Shown piece by piece: positions 52,859-61,209 of a DNA stretch of 64,000 nt. The notes under the pieces are model-generated. The model searched no databases, was not told the origin of the DNA, and saw nothing but the letters and a program-made list of their open reading frames with translations. This DNA comes from Bradyrhizobium sp. CB1015. GTDB lineage: Bacteria > Pseudomonadota > Alphaproteobacteria > Rhizobiales > Xanthobacteraceae. Both the position numbers and the translations under genes were made by a program. Numbering within the stretch: position 1 is the stretch's first letter; every line of letters starts with the position of its first letter. Location of the stretch: assembly GCF_025200925.1 (NCBI RefSeq), contig NZ_CP104174.1, forward strand, positions 6,448,001 through 6,512,000, in the 5' to 3' direction.

Positions 52859-53896
52859 CTAGACCCCGTAATTGACTTTCCGGTCGAAGTAGCGGAATTG
52901 CAGCAGCGTGCAGATCAGCGCAAAGCTCATCAAGAGAACCGACTGCGCCGCCGACGAGCCGAGATCGAGGTTGACGAAGCCGTCGACGAAGACCTTGTAG
53001 ACTAGAATGTTGGTCGCGCCGGCCGGGCCGCCCTTTGTCACGGCGTCGATGATGGCGAAGGTTTCGAAGAAGCCATAGATGAAGTTCATCAGTGTAAGAA
53101 AGAAGATGGTGGGCCCGAGCATCGGCAGCGCGATCGAGACGAAGCGGCGGATCGGTCCTGCGCCGTCCACGGCGGCAGCTTCCATCAGCGACACCGGCAC
53201 TGCGAGCAAGCCCACGACCAGAAAGATATAGTCGTAGCAGATGTGCTTCCAGGACGCGGCCAGCGTCACCAGAATCAGCGCATCCGTCGGATTGAGGTTA
53301 GGGTCCCATGCAATACCGAAGCTATGCAGCACCTGCGCGAGTGGGCCAACCGCCGGATTGAACAAGAAGGCCCAAAGGATGCCGGCGATCGCGGGCGCAA
53401 TGGCGTAGGGCAGCAGGATGATAGTGCGATGAGCCGAACGGCCGCGCACGATCCTGTCGGTGGCAAAGGCCAGTATGAGCGCGCTGCCCAATGTGAGCAC
53501 GTTCTGCGCCACCGTGAACCAGAACGTCACCGCGATCGACTGGCGGTAATCGCTACTCGCAAGTAGCGTCCTGAAATTGTCGAACCACACGAACTGTACG
53601 CTGGTCCCGAAGGGATCGCTGAGCAGAACGGACTGCATCAGCGCCCGCAGCGATGGAATGAAGAAGAAGAACAGCAGGGTCAGCAATTGCGGGAGCAACA
53701 GCAGCGTCGGCAAGCCGGGACCGTCGCCGAAATTGGCTCGCTTCAGTCCGGCTTCCTCACGCCGCCGCGTCTTTGCCGACCTGCGCGAGCCACGGGCGGC
53801 TACCGCCGGCACGGCCTTGGACCCGGCGCCCTCGTTTCTTCGCTGAAGCACGGGGGAACGCGCACCGCGCCAGGGGATGGACAGGCGCAGCGTCAT
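52859..53896 (-). CDS. ABC importer permease, UgpA type, with an extended N-terminus
   Basis: 345 residues if it starts at the ATG at 53894-53896, which overlaps the binding-protein stop (ATGA). Similarity to UgpA starts only around residue 60 (GLPTLLLLPQLLTLLFFFFI), so the first 55 residues, rich in Arg and Ala (GSRRSAKTRRREEAGLKR), are unusual. No later ATG fits. The EAA loop is AVDGAGPIRRFVSIALPMLG. Partner of the UgpE-type gene. Confidence 0.85.
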   Translation of the reverse strand: MTLRLSIPWRGARSPVLQRRNEGAGSKAVPAVAARGSRRSAKTRRREEAGLKRANFGDGPGLPTLLLLPQLLTLLFFFFIPSLRALMQSVLLSDPFGTSVQFVWFDNFRTLLASSDYRQSIAVTFWFTVAQNVLTLGSALILAFATDRIVRGRSAHRTIILLPYAIAPAIAGILWAFLFNPAVGPLAQVLHSFGIAWDPNLNPTDALILVTLAASWKHICYDYIFLVVGLLAVPVSLMEAAAVDGAGPIRRFVSIALPMLGPTIFFLTLMNFIYGFFETFAIIDAVTKGGPAGATNILVYKVFVDGFVNLDLGSSAAQSVLLMSFALICTLLQFRYFDRKVNYGV

Positions 53897-55224
53897 GGAC
53901 GCTCGGTTTCCGGAGTCTTCCCGGCACTAAGCTTCTCGAACTGCCGCAGGATCTCGTTACCCCGCTTGACTGCATCATCCATGGCCTGCTGCGGCTGCTT
54001 CTGGCCGGCGAACACGGCCTCGACCTCCTGGCGCTGGGCCAGCATCGTCTGCACGAAGTTGCCGAAGCGGAAGCCACGCGAGTACTCGTTCGGCGTGCCG
54101 CGCGAGAGCTGCAGCACCGCGATCTCCCTGGTCGGATGATCCTTGTAGTAGCCCCTCTCCCGCGCGAGCCCGTAGGCACGGTTGGTGGCGGGAACATAGC
54201 CGGTCGCGCCATGCCACCAGACCTGGGTTTCCGGCTGCGCGACGAAATCCAGAAAGGCTGCGACGGCTTCGTATCGTTCCGGTGTGTGTCCCTTCATGAC
54301 CCAGATCGCCCCGCCCCCGATGGTGCTGTTGAGAGGCGGATTGATGTCGCTCTCGTGCGGCAGGAAGGTGGCGCTCCAGTTGATCGTTGCATTGCGCTCG
54401 ATGTTGCCGTGCGATGCGGTCGAGTTGACGAAGGTCGAACACCGGCCCGACGTGAACAATTGCTCGGGACTGAAGCCCTGGCCTGCGATCTGCATCACGC
54501 CGTCATCGAGCCATTTCTTGAGCCGCGCGACTTGCGACACCACCTTCGTCTTGTTGTAGACGAACTCGGTGCCGAGCCCGTCGAAGCCGTTTGCGAGCGT
54601 GCCGTAGGGCTGATTGTTGATGGCGCTGTAGTTCTCGAGGAGGCTCCAGTAGAAATCGCCGGGCAGCACCGTGCCGCACTCGCTGATCCCCTTGGATTTG
54701 ATGGTGTAGAGCTGCTTCTCCAACTCTTGCCAGGTGTCGGCCGGCTTGTCGAAGCCGGCCTTCTGGAAGTGATCCTTGTTGTACCAGAAGATCGGCGTCG
54801 ACGAGTTGAAGGGCATCGCCGACATCCGGCCCTTGTAGCTCCAGAAGCTTGCCACGGGTTTGATGAAGTCCGAGAAGTCGATCTTGTAACCCTTCTGCTC
54901 CACCAAGTCTTGCACGGGGACAATGGCTCCTGAAAGCAGCATCGTCATGTAACCGCGCTCGGCGATCTGCACCATCTCCGGCGGCCGCTTGGCGCGATAG
55001 GCGGCGATCACCCCGTTGGTCACCTCGTCATAATTCCCCTTTGCGACCGCGACGACCGTGTACTTGTCTTGCGACGTGTTGAACTTCTCGACCAGCTCAT
55101 TGAGCCGGTCGCCGAGGACGCCGCTCATTGCGTGCCACCATTGAACCTCAACCCGCGCCTGCGCCTGACTAACCAATGCCAGCGCGCCGAACAAGGCCGC
55201 AATGAATGCGACTTTCCTACCCAT
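53893..55224 (-). CDS. Periplasmic glycerol-3-phosphate-type binding protein (UgpB-like)
   Basis: 443 residues from the ATG at 55222-55224, with GGGAGG upstream; a longer in-frame start at 55266 has no such site. Signal peptide MGRKVAFIAALFGALALVSQ, mature protein beginning RVEVQWWHAMSGVLGDRLNE, which is the UgpB pattern (WWHAM contacts ligand in UgpB). LNTTIGGG-like NPPLNSTIGGGAIWVM and GYYKDHPTREIAVLQLSR fit also. It binds glycerol 3-phosphate or a glycerophosphodiester. First gene of the leftward operon; no UgpC-type ATPase is in it. Confidence 0.9.
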   Translation of the reverse strand: MGRKVAFIAALFGALALVSQAQARVEVQWWHAMSGVLGDRLNELVEKFNTSQDKYTVVAVAKGNYDEVTNGVIAAYRAKRPPEMVQIAERGYMTMLLSGAIVPVQDLVEQKGYKIDFSDFIKPVASFWSYKGRMSAMPFNSSTPIFWYNKDHFQKAGFDKPADTWQELEKQLYTIKSKGISECGTVLPGDFYWSLLENYSAINNQPYGTLANGFDGLGTEFVYNKTKVVSQVARLKKWLDDGVMQIAGQGFSPEQLFTSGRCSTFVNSTASHGNIERNATINWSATFLPHESDINPPLNSTIGGGAIWVMKGHTPERYEAVAAFLDFVAQPETQVWWHGATGYVPATNRAYGLARERGYYKDHPTREIAVLQLSRGTPNEYSRGFRFGNFVQTMLAQRQEVEAVFAGQKQPQQAMDDAVKRGNEILRQFEKLSAGKTPETERP

Positions 55225-55263
55225 AGGCAGCCCTCCCGAGCCGGGCAAAATGCTCGGCCTATA

Positions 55264-55290
55264 CATTTGTATTTACATCATGACATATGT
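55264..55290 (+). promoter_or_regulatory. Candidate operator B (CATTTGT-N13-CATATGT)
   Basis: CATTTGT (55264-55270) and CATATGT (55284-55290) are 13 bases apart, as at sites A and C. The site ends 40 bases before the UgpB-like start codon, the same distance as site C to its gene. GACA-N4-TGTC overlaps the second half. Confidence 0.55.
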
Positions 55291-55388
55291 GTCGAGATGA
55301 TGAAAGAGGTTCGAACGCCTCTCCTTCGGGTCGTGCCGGCGTCGGAGGCAGGCCGCGCCTAGGGCGCCCGGATCCGCCGACAAAGGGG

Positions 55389-57014
55389 CTACGAAGCGCT
55401 TCGAATTGCCCGGCCGACCTTCTGCAGGGCTTCGAAGGCTCCGAAGCGCCGCTCGGCCCAGCCTGCGAGAGCGGCCTGGGGTCGAGAAATGTCTCCCAAA
55501 ACCGACATTGCCTGCATCGCTTCGCCGAGATTAGCATGGTCGCCGGAGGCGACCGATCCAAGCATCGCGGAGCCGAGCAGGACGGCCTCCGGAGATGCCG
55601 ACGCAGCGACCGTCAGGCCCGTCATATCGGCGAGGACTTGCCGCACGAGGGGACTCTTTGCGGCACCACCGCTGACCACGATCGTGTCGACCGCAATGCC
55701 CCTGTCCTGCTGGGCGCGAACGATCTGCCTCGCCCCGCTGCCGAGACCGCACAGCCCGGCAAGATAGAGCGCCAGCAGGCTCTCCACATCCGAGCGCATA
55801 TCGAGCCCGGCAATCAGCGCACGCGCGTCAGGATCGGCGAAGGGCGCGCGATTGCCGAGGAATTCGGGGACGACATGAACCTCGCCGACCAATTGCGGGA
55901 TCATTCCGGCACCGCCGCGAGATTCGGTTTCCGAGGCAAGCCAATCGGCGAGCGTCTGCTGCTTCTGGCGTGCAGCCTCTGTCGCTTGCGTGGAATGCGG
56001 ATGCATCTGCAACAGATGCTCGATGGCAGCGCCGGCGGCCGACTGCCCGCCTTCATTGAGCCAAAGGCCGGGTACCATAGCGGAGAAATAGGGTCCCCAC
56101 ACGCCGGGGACGAAGGACGGATTCGGCGTGGTCGTCATGGTACATGCGGACGTTCCGAACACATAGGCCATGCGCGTCAGCACCGTGCCCGCGGTGCCGC
56201 GCGCGCCCACGGTACCGACGCCGCCGGCATGCGCGTCGATGAGGCCGGCAGCGACCGCCGTACCCGCGGTGAGGCCGAGATCGGCCGCGGCCTCCCCCGT
56301 CAGACCAACCGCCAGACTCGTTCCGCCGGGCACGATCTCGGTGCCGATTCTGCGGAATTGCTCGTCCGCGAGCACGCCGAGGCCGACCTTGCGGAAGAAT
56401 TGATCGTCCCAACGGTTCTCGTGGCCCAGATAGGTCCATTTGCACGTCACGGTACAGATGGAGCGGGACAGGCTGCCTGTCGCACGCCAGGTGAGAAAGT
56501 CGGTCAAGTCCATGAACTGCCACGCCCGGGAAAACGTGTCGGGCATGTTTTCGGCGAGCCACAACAGTTTCGGCGTCTCCATCTCGGGTGAGATCGTCCC
56601 GCCGACATAGTCGAGAACTTTTTCGCGCGTCTGATTGATCCGGCGCGCCTGATCGGCGGCGCGGTGATCCATCCATACGATGACGTTGCGGGAGGGATCG
56701 CCGGACGGCCCGACGGGCAGCGGCGCGCCACCCTCGCCCAGCACCACCAGCGAGCAGGTTGCATCGAAGCCGATTCCGGCGATGCTGTTCGGCGCGATGC
56801 CGGACTGCGCCACCGTGCTGCGCACGCTGCGGCACACGGCACGCCAGATATCCTCGCTCGAGTGCTCGACGACGTCGCCGGCCTCCCGCCAAAGTGCGAT
56901 GGGGGCGCTGTCGCTCGCAAGGAGCGCGCCGAAGCGATCGAACACGCCGGCCCGTGCGCTGCCGGTGCCGACATCGATGCCGAGAAAATGGCGGTTAGCG
57001 AATGGCTTGCTCAT
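55389..57014 (-). CDS. FGGY-family carbohydrate kinase, D-ribulokinase/ribitol kinase type
   Basis: 541 residues. The N-terminal ATPase-fold phosphate loop is LGIDVGTGSARAGVFD, followed by AGIGFDATCSLVVL, GDPSRNVIVWMDHRAADQA and CTVTCKWTYLGHENRWDDQF, the last being a hallmark of the ribulokinase-like FGGY group. The C-terminal IDAHAGGVGTVG has the catalytic Asp. It should phosphorylate D-ribulose to D-ribulose 5-phosphate. It follows the ribitol-type dehydrogenase gene after 21 bases. Confidence 0.88.
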   Translation of the reverse strand: MSKPFANRHFLGIDVGTGSARAGVFDRFGALLASDSAPIALWREAGDVVEHSSEDIWRAVCRSVRSTVAQSGIAPNSIAGIGFDATCSLVVLGEGGAPLPVGPSGDPSRNVIVWMDHRAADQARRINQTREKVLDYVGGTISPEMETPKLLWLAENMPDTFSRAWQFMDLTDFLTWRATGSLSRSICTVTCKWTYLGHENRWDDQFFRKVGLGVLADEQFRRIGTEIVPGGTSLAVGLTGEAAADLGLTAGTAVAAGLIDAHAGGVGTVGARGTAGTVLTRMAYVFGTSACTMTTTPNPSFVPGVWGPYFSAMVPGLWLNEGGQSAAGAAIEHLLQMHPHSTQATEAARQKQQTLADWLASETESRGGAGMIPQLVGEVHVVPEFLGNRAPFADPDARALIAGLDMRSDVESLLALYLAGLCGLGSGARQIVRAQQDRGIAVDTIVVSGGAAKSPLVRQVLADMTGLTVAASASPEAVLLGSAMLGSVASGDHANLGEAMQAMSVLGDISRPQAALAGWAERRFGAFEALQKVGRAIRSAS

Positions 57015-57035
57015 TTGGATGTCGATCAGAGAAGG

Positions 57036-57764
57036 CTACAGATCGTTGCTCTGCGGCAGAATGACGAGGTCGCGGATGGTGACGTTTCTCGGACGGGTCA
57101 ACATGAAAAGCACCGCTTGCGCAACTTCAACCGGCGGCATCAAGCCGCCGGCCGCCATCTCCTCCTCGATCTTCGCCTTAGGCCAGTCCTTAATCAGCGC
57201 GGTCACGACCGGACCGGGCGCAACGGCGCCGACGCGCAAGCCGTGTTTGGCGACCTGGCGGCGCAGCGTATGCACGAAAGCCTGTACGGCGTGCTTAGAG
57301 GCGGTATAGATCGGCTCCCAGACCACGGGGACGAGACCTGCGATCGAACTGGTGACGATGATGTCGCCGCTCTTGCGCTCGACCATATGCGGCAGCACCG
57401 CATGGACCGACCGGAACAGCGCATTGATGTTCAGATTGAGCATGTGGTCCCAGGCGTCAGGATCGCCGCCAAGCACCTCGCCGCCGACATAGGCGCCTGC
57501 GTTGGCATGGAAGATGTCCAGCTGGCCCGCCTTCTCCAGCACCTGCGGCATCATGGCTTGCATGCTCACAGGATCGGTGAGGTCTATGCGTAACGGAATC
57601 GCCTGGTCGCCCAGCTCTATGCTGGCGTTGCTCAGCGCCTCCTCCGCCCGATCGATCAGCACCACCCGCGCGCCCGCGCCGATCAAAGTTCTGGCGCATT
57701 CGAGACCGATGCCCGATGCGGCGCCGGTGATCGCGGCAACTTTTCCTGCAAGTTCCTGGGCCAA
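57036..57764 (-). CDS. Short-chain dehydrogenase, ribitol 2-dehydrogenase type
   Basis: 242 residues from a TTG at 57762-57764, with AAAAGGA upstream. Cofactor motif [14 protein letters not shown] (about 14-27), HANAG (85-89), catalytic Ser in SSIAG and YTASK (Tyr, Lys). From memory, [17 protein letters not shown] and [20 protein letters not shown] closely resemble rhizobial and Rhodobacter ribitol dehydrogenases. It oxidises ribitol to D-ribulose with NAD+, the substrate for the adjacent kinase. Confidence 0.85.
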   Translation of the reverse strand: MAQELAGKVAAITGAASGIGLECARTLIGAGARVVLIDRAEEALSNASIELGDQAIPLRIDLTDPVSMQAMMPQVLEKAGQLDIFHANAGAYVGGEVLGGDPDAWDHMLNLNINALFRSVHAVLPHMVERKSGDIIVTSSIAGLVPVVWEPIYTASKHAVQAFVHTLRRQVAKHGLRVGAVAPGPVVTALIKDWPKAKIEEEMAAGGLMPPVEVAQAVLFMLTRPRNVTIRDLVILPQSNDL

Positions 57765-57791
57765 GGCTTGTCCTTTTCTTGTTTGAGTTCT

Positions 57792-59048
57792 TCAAGCCCG
57801 GCCATGGGACAGGCGCGAGCGACGTGCCAGCGAATCGACAATGACCGCGACAGCAAGGACTCCGCCCGTGATCATGTACCGGAGCGACGAGGAGAGATCG
57901 AGCAGCGTGAGGCCACTCGCGATGGACTGGATGACGATGATGCCGAGGAGCGCAGAATAGGCACTGCCACGGCCGCCAAAAAGGCTCGTACCGCCGATGA
58001 CTGCGGCTGCGATCGCGTTGAGGTTGACATCTCCGGAGCCAGCCTGTTGGCTGGAAGATGCCAGTCGCGCCGCGGCAAGAATGCCACCAGCGGCTGCCAA
58101 CGTCGAGCACAGCATGAAGGCGCTCAAATAGACCCGGCGAACGTTGATGCCGGCCCGTCGGGCTGCCTCGCGATTGCCGCCGACTGCAGACATCGAGCGA
58201 CCCCATCTAGTCCGCGTCAACGCGTAGTTCATGACCACGCACAAGCCGACGAACAGACCGAACATCCACGGCACGCCCCGCCCGAGATTGAGATAATAGA
58301 CGACGAATTCGAGCAAGACGGTAACAAGCAGCGCCTTCAGCATCATGCGGCCAGGCGAAGTGGCTGACAGTCCCGCCTGGCGACGGCGCACGGCCGTGCG
58401 ATAGCCAGTCACGAACATGATCAGACTCGCGACCGCCGCCAGCGCGTAGGACACGATCGGCGGCATAACGAGCATCTGCCCGAAGTCGACCAGCGGCGAT
58501 CCGTAAGGAAGATTGATCGAGCCCGAAGAACCGAGCAGATACAGCTGCAGCCCGAGCCAGGCCAGCAGGCCGGCCAGCGTCGAGACGAAGCTCGGCATTC
58601 CCAGGCGATTGAACAGAAATGCGTAGAGCGCGCCGATGGCCGCGCCCAGCACCAGCGCCGTGCCGATGGCGAGGGCAACCGGCCAATCCTGACCGACCCA
58701 GAGCACGCCAATAAGCGCCGAAGCGAACCCGCTGACCGAGCCGACCGAAAGGTCGATCTCGCCGACCATCAGGATGCAGACGATGCCGAGCGAGATGACG
58801 CCCACCGTCGAGCAATCGAACAGCAAATTGACCAGATTGTTCGGCGCCAGAAAAACCGGGTTGAGGCTCTCGAAGACGGTGCAGATGAGGATAAGACCGA
58901 CGACCACGGGCAACGAACCGAGATCGCCTGATCGAACGCGGTCCACGAAAGAGTTGACGACGCTCCCGAGCGTGTCCGCGTGCTTGAGCCGCTCGTCGCT
59001 GCGGTCGAGCGGGCGCGCCGTCGAGACCTGCTGCATGTCACTGGTCAT
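57792..59048 (-). CDS. Sugar/polyol ABC permease (XylH/RbsC type)
   Basis: 418 residues, about ten hydrophobic segments. GEIDLSVGSVSGFASALIGV (about 111-130) and NREAARRAGINVRRVYLSAF (about 297-316) are signatures of the BPD_transp_2 permeases. Overlaps the ATPase stop by 4 bases (ATGA). It forms a homodimeric channel. Gene is 27 bases before the dehydrogenase. Confidence 0.9.
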   Translation of the reverse strand: MTSDMQQVSTARPLDRSDERLKHADTLGSVVNSFVDRVRSGDLGSLPVVVGLILICTVFESLNPVFLAPNNLVNLLFDCSTVGVISLGIVCILMVGEIDLSVGSVSGFASALIGVLWVGQDWPVALAIGTALVLGAAIGALYAFLFNRLGMPSFVSTLAGLLAWLGLQLYLLGSSGSINLPYGSPLVDFGQMLVMPPIVSYALAAVASLIMFVTGYRTAVRRRQAGLSATSPGRMMLKALLVTVLLEFVVYYLNLGRGVPWMFGLFVGLCVVMNYALTRTRWGRSMSAVGGNREAARRAGINVRRVYLSAFMLCSTLAAAGGILAAARLASSSQQAGSGDVNLNAIAAAVIGGTSLFGGRGSAYSALLGIIVIQSIASGLTLLDLSSSLRYMITGGVLAVAVIVDSLARRSRLSHGRA

Positions 59049-59869
59049 CGGTGCTGCTCCGCCGCCTGATGGGCGCGACGCCGGCCGGCGCGCCGCGAGA
59101 CGGAGTTCTCATCCGCACCGGTAATGGCAGTGACGAGATCCTGGTTGGAGGCGTCCGGTCCGAATTCGCCGTTGTTGCGGCCAAGGCGCAGGACCACGAT
59201 CCGGTCGGCCACCGCGCGTACGTCCTCCATGTTGTGGCTGATCATGATGACGCCGAGGCCGCGGGCGCGCACGCGCTCGACGAGGTCGAGCACCTCGGCG
59301 GTCTGCGCAACGCCGAGCGCCGCGGTCGGCTCGTCGAGGAGGATGAGCTTCGGCTCGGTCAGGAGTGAGCGCGCGATCGCCACGGTCTGGCGCTGTCCGC
59401 CGGAGAGCGAGGCAACCGGCTCGCGCACGCTCAGGATCCGTGCCGACAATTCGTTGAGCAACGTCCAGGCGCGGAGCTCCATGGAGACCTCGTCGAGTCG
59501 AAATGGATTGAGCTCGCGGCCGAGAAAGATGTTGGCGACCACATCTAGGTTCTCGCAGAGCGCCAAGTCCTGGAAAACGGTGGCTATGCCGAGGCGGAGC
59601 GCCGCGGCCGGATCGGCCAGGCCGACATGTTCGCCATCGAAGGCGATGGTTCCGGAGGTGGGCTGATGCACGCCGGCAAGGATCTTCACGAGCGTGGACT
59701 TTCCAGCGCCGTTATCGCCTACAAGCGCGACGACCTCGCCGGCATGCACGTCGAGATCGACATTGGTGAGAGCGGACACGGCGCCGAAATGCTTGGAAAT
59801 TCCGCGAAGGCTCAGAACCGGCTTGCGCGGTCCGCCCTGCGGGTGATCGACATCCGAGATCACGGTCAT
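59045..59869 (-). CDS. Sugar/polyol ABC ATPase, single-domain (XylG-like N-half)
   Basis: 274 residues from the ATG at 59867-59869; an in-frame start at 59968 would run through the hairpin. Walker A GDNGAGKST, Q-loop ATVFQDLALCENLDVVANIF, signature LSGGQRQTVAIARSLL, Walker B LILLDEPTAALGV, H-loop MISHNMEDV. The family is often a two-domain protein (XylG, RbsA); this one has a single domain, so it must work as a homodimer. Confidence 0.9.
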   Translation of the reverse strand: MTVISDVDHPQGGPRKPVLSLRGISKHFGAVSALTNVDLDVHAGEVVALVGDNGAGKSTLVKILAGVHQPTSGTIAFDGEHVGLADPAAALRLGIATVFQDLALCENLDVVANIFLGRELNPFRLDEVSMELRAWTLLNELSARILSVREPVASLSGGQRQTVAIARSLLTEPKLILLDEPTAALGVAQTAEVLDLVERVRARGLGVIMISHNMEDVRAVADRIVVLRLGRNNGEFGPDASNQDLVTAITGADENSVSRRAGRRRAHQAAEQHR

Positions 59870-59890
59870 TTCCGGGTCCCTGCTCTCGTC

Positions 59891-59926
59891 GTTCGTCCCG
59901 GCCGCCGTCAAGCGGCCGGGACGAAC
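59891..59926 (-). other. Strong intercistronic hairpin after the binding-protein gene
   Basis: GTTCGTCCCGGCCGC pairs perfectly (15 bp) with GCGGCCGGGACGAAC around a 6-base loop. It lies between the stop of the binding protein (59931) and the ATPase start (59869). As after malE, it should protect the upstream message and give excess binding protein. No T-run, so it is not a simple terminator. Confidence 0.7.
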
Positions 59927-59930
59927 GCAG

Positions 59931-61001
59931 TTACGGCGTAATGCCGAGCTTCTTGCAGCCGGCGGCATATCGGCCCGTGCAGAGCTGATCGGCCGTCTGG
60001 ATTTTCTTGTCGATGATCTCCGCCTTCAGGTTTTCCTGCGTGACGACCGCCGGCACGAACAGCTTCGACGGCGCATTGAAGAGCGTGGTTTCCGCGTTGG
60101 GGGTCTCGCCCGAGAGGAATTTCACCGCCGATTGGGCCGCCGCAGCGGCCACGATCTCGCTGGGTTTGGAAATCGTGTTGTACTGATCGCCGGCGATGAT
60201 CAGCTGAAGCGCGGCGATAGTCGCGTCGTTGCCGGTCACCGGCGGCACCGGATCGATGCCGGCGGCCTTGAAAGCGGCAATTGCACCACCGCCCGTCCCG
60301 TCATTGGCGGCCACTACGCCGAGGATCTTCTTGCCGAAGCGGGTGACTTGGCCGCTCGCCCATTGCTGCGCCTTCGGCGGCGCCCAGTCCGGCGTGTCGT
60401 ATTCGGCAAGAATGGGATAACCGCTCTTGTCGAGACCGGCGTGGATGCCTTTCTTGATGAGCCCCGCAGCGGCATCGGTCGGCGACCCATTGATTTCAAG
60501 CACGCCTTCACCTTCCTTGGCTGTGACATTGGCAGCCTTGAGATGCTTGACGAGGGATTCGGAGATAGCCTTGCCAATGGCTTCATTGTCGAAGGACACG
60601 TAGAAATCGACTTTCGCATCGGGGACCGGCCGGTCATAAGCGATGACTTTGATGCCCTGCGATTGTGCCATCTTGACCAGGGAGGCTGCGGCCGTCGAGT
60701 CGACGGGGTCCAGCACGATCACCTTGGCGCCCTGCGAGATTGCCGAGTTGAACTGCTGCTGCTGCCGCGCCGCATCCGCGCCGGCGTTCTGGTAGATCAC
60801 CTTGCAGCTGGCGCAGAGTTTCTTCATCTCGGCCGCAAAGCCCGGATAATCGTGCTGTTCGTAGCGGGTGGAGGCCTGGTCGGGCATAAGGAAGGCCACC
60901 GTCGCGTCCTTCACCTCCGCGGCCTGAGCGAACGTGGCTGTCGTGCCCAGAAGCGACACGGCCAAGGCGATCGTGCAATATTTCGGCGACAACTTTTTCA
61001 T
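59931..61001 (-). CDS. Periplasmic sugar/polyol-binding protein (XylF type)
   Basis: 356 residues with a signal peptide (MKKLSPKYCTIALAVSLLGT, cleavage near AQAAEV). AFLMPDQASTRYEQHDYPGF (about 35-54) and VIVLDPVDSTAAASLVKMAQ (about 94-113) are typical of Peripla_BP_4 proteins. AAAGGAAAG precedes the ATG. It captures the polyol (ribitol likely from the enzymes downstream). First gene of the operon. Confidence 0.9.
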   Translation of the reverse strand: MKKLSPKYCTIALAVSLLGTTATFAQAAEVKDATVAFLMPDQASTRYEQHDYPGFAAEMKKLCASCKVIYQNAGADAARQQQQFNSAISQGAKVIVLDPVDSTAAASLVKMAQSQGIKVIAYDRPVPDAKVDFYVSFDNEAIGKAISESLVKHLKAANVTAKEGEGVLEINGSPTDAAAGLIKKGIHAGLDKSGYPILAEYDTPDWAPPKAQQWASGQVTRFGKKILGVVAANDGTGGGAIAAFKAAGIDPVPPVTGNDATIAALQLIIAGDQYNTISKPSEIVAAAAAQSAVKFLSGETPNAETTLFNAPSKLFVPAVVTQENLKAEIIDKKIQTADQLCTGRYAAGCKKLGITP

Positions 61002-61209
61002 TCGGACTTTCCTTTCCGGAACTGAATGCTAGAGTGCTCTCGTTCATTCATCAAAGACACGCGCCTTCGCTGCTTCCATGACCGGCGATGGACGCCGATG
61101 CACTGAAGCCACCCAAAATCTGGACAAACATTTCCAGTCGCAGGCCGCTATCAGCGGGCCCGCGTCCTTCTTGCCGTAGTGACCTCCTCCCCTTTTTCTC
61201 CTTTATCCG

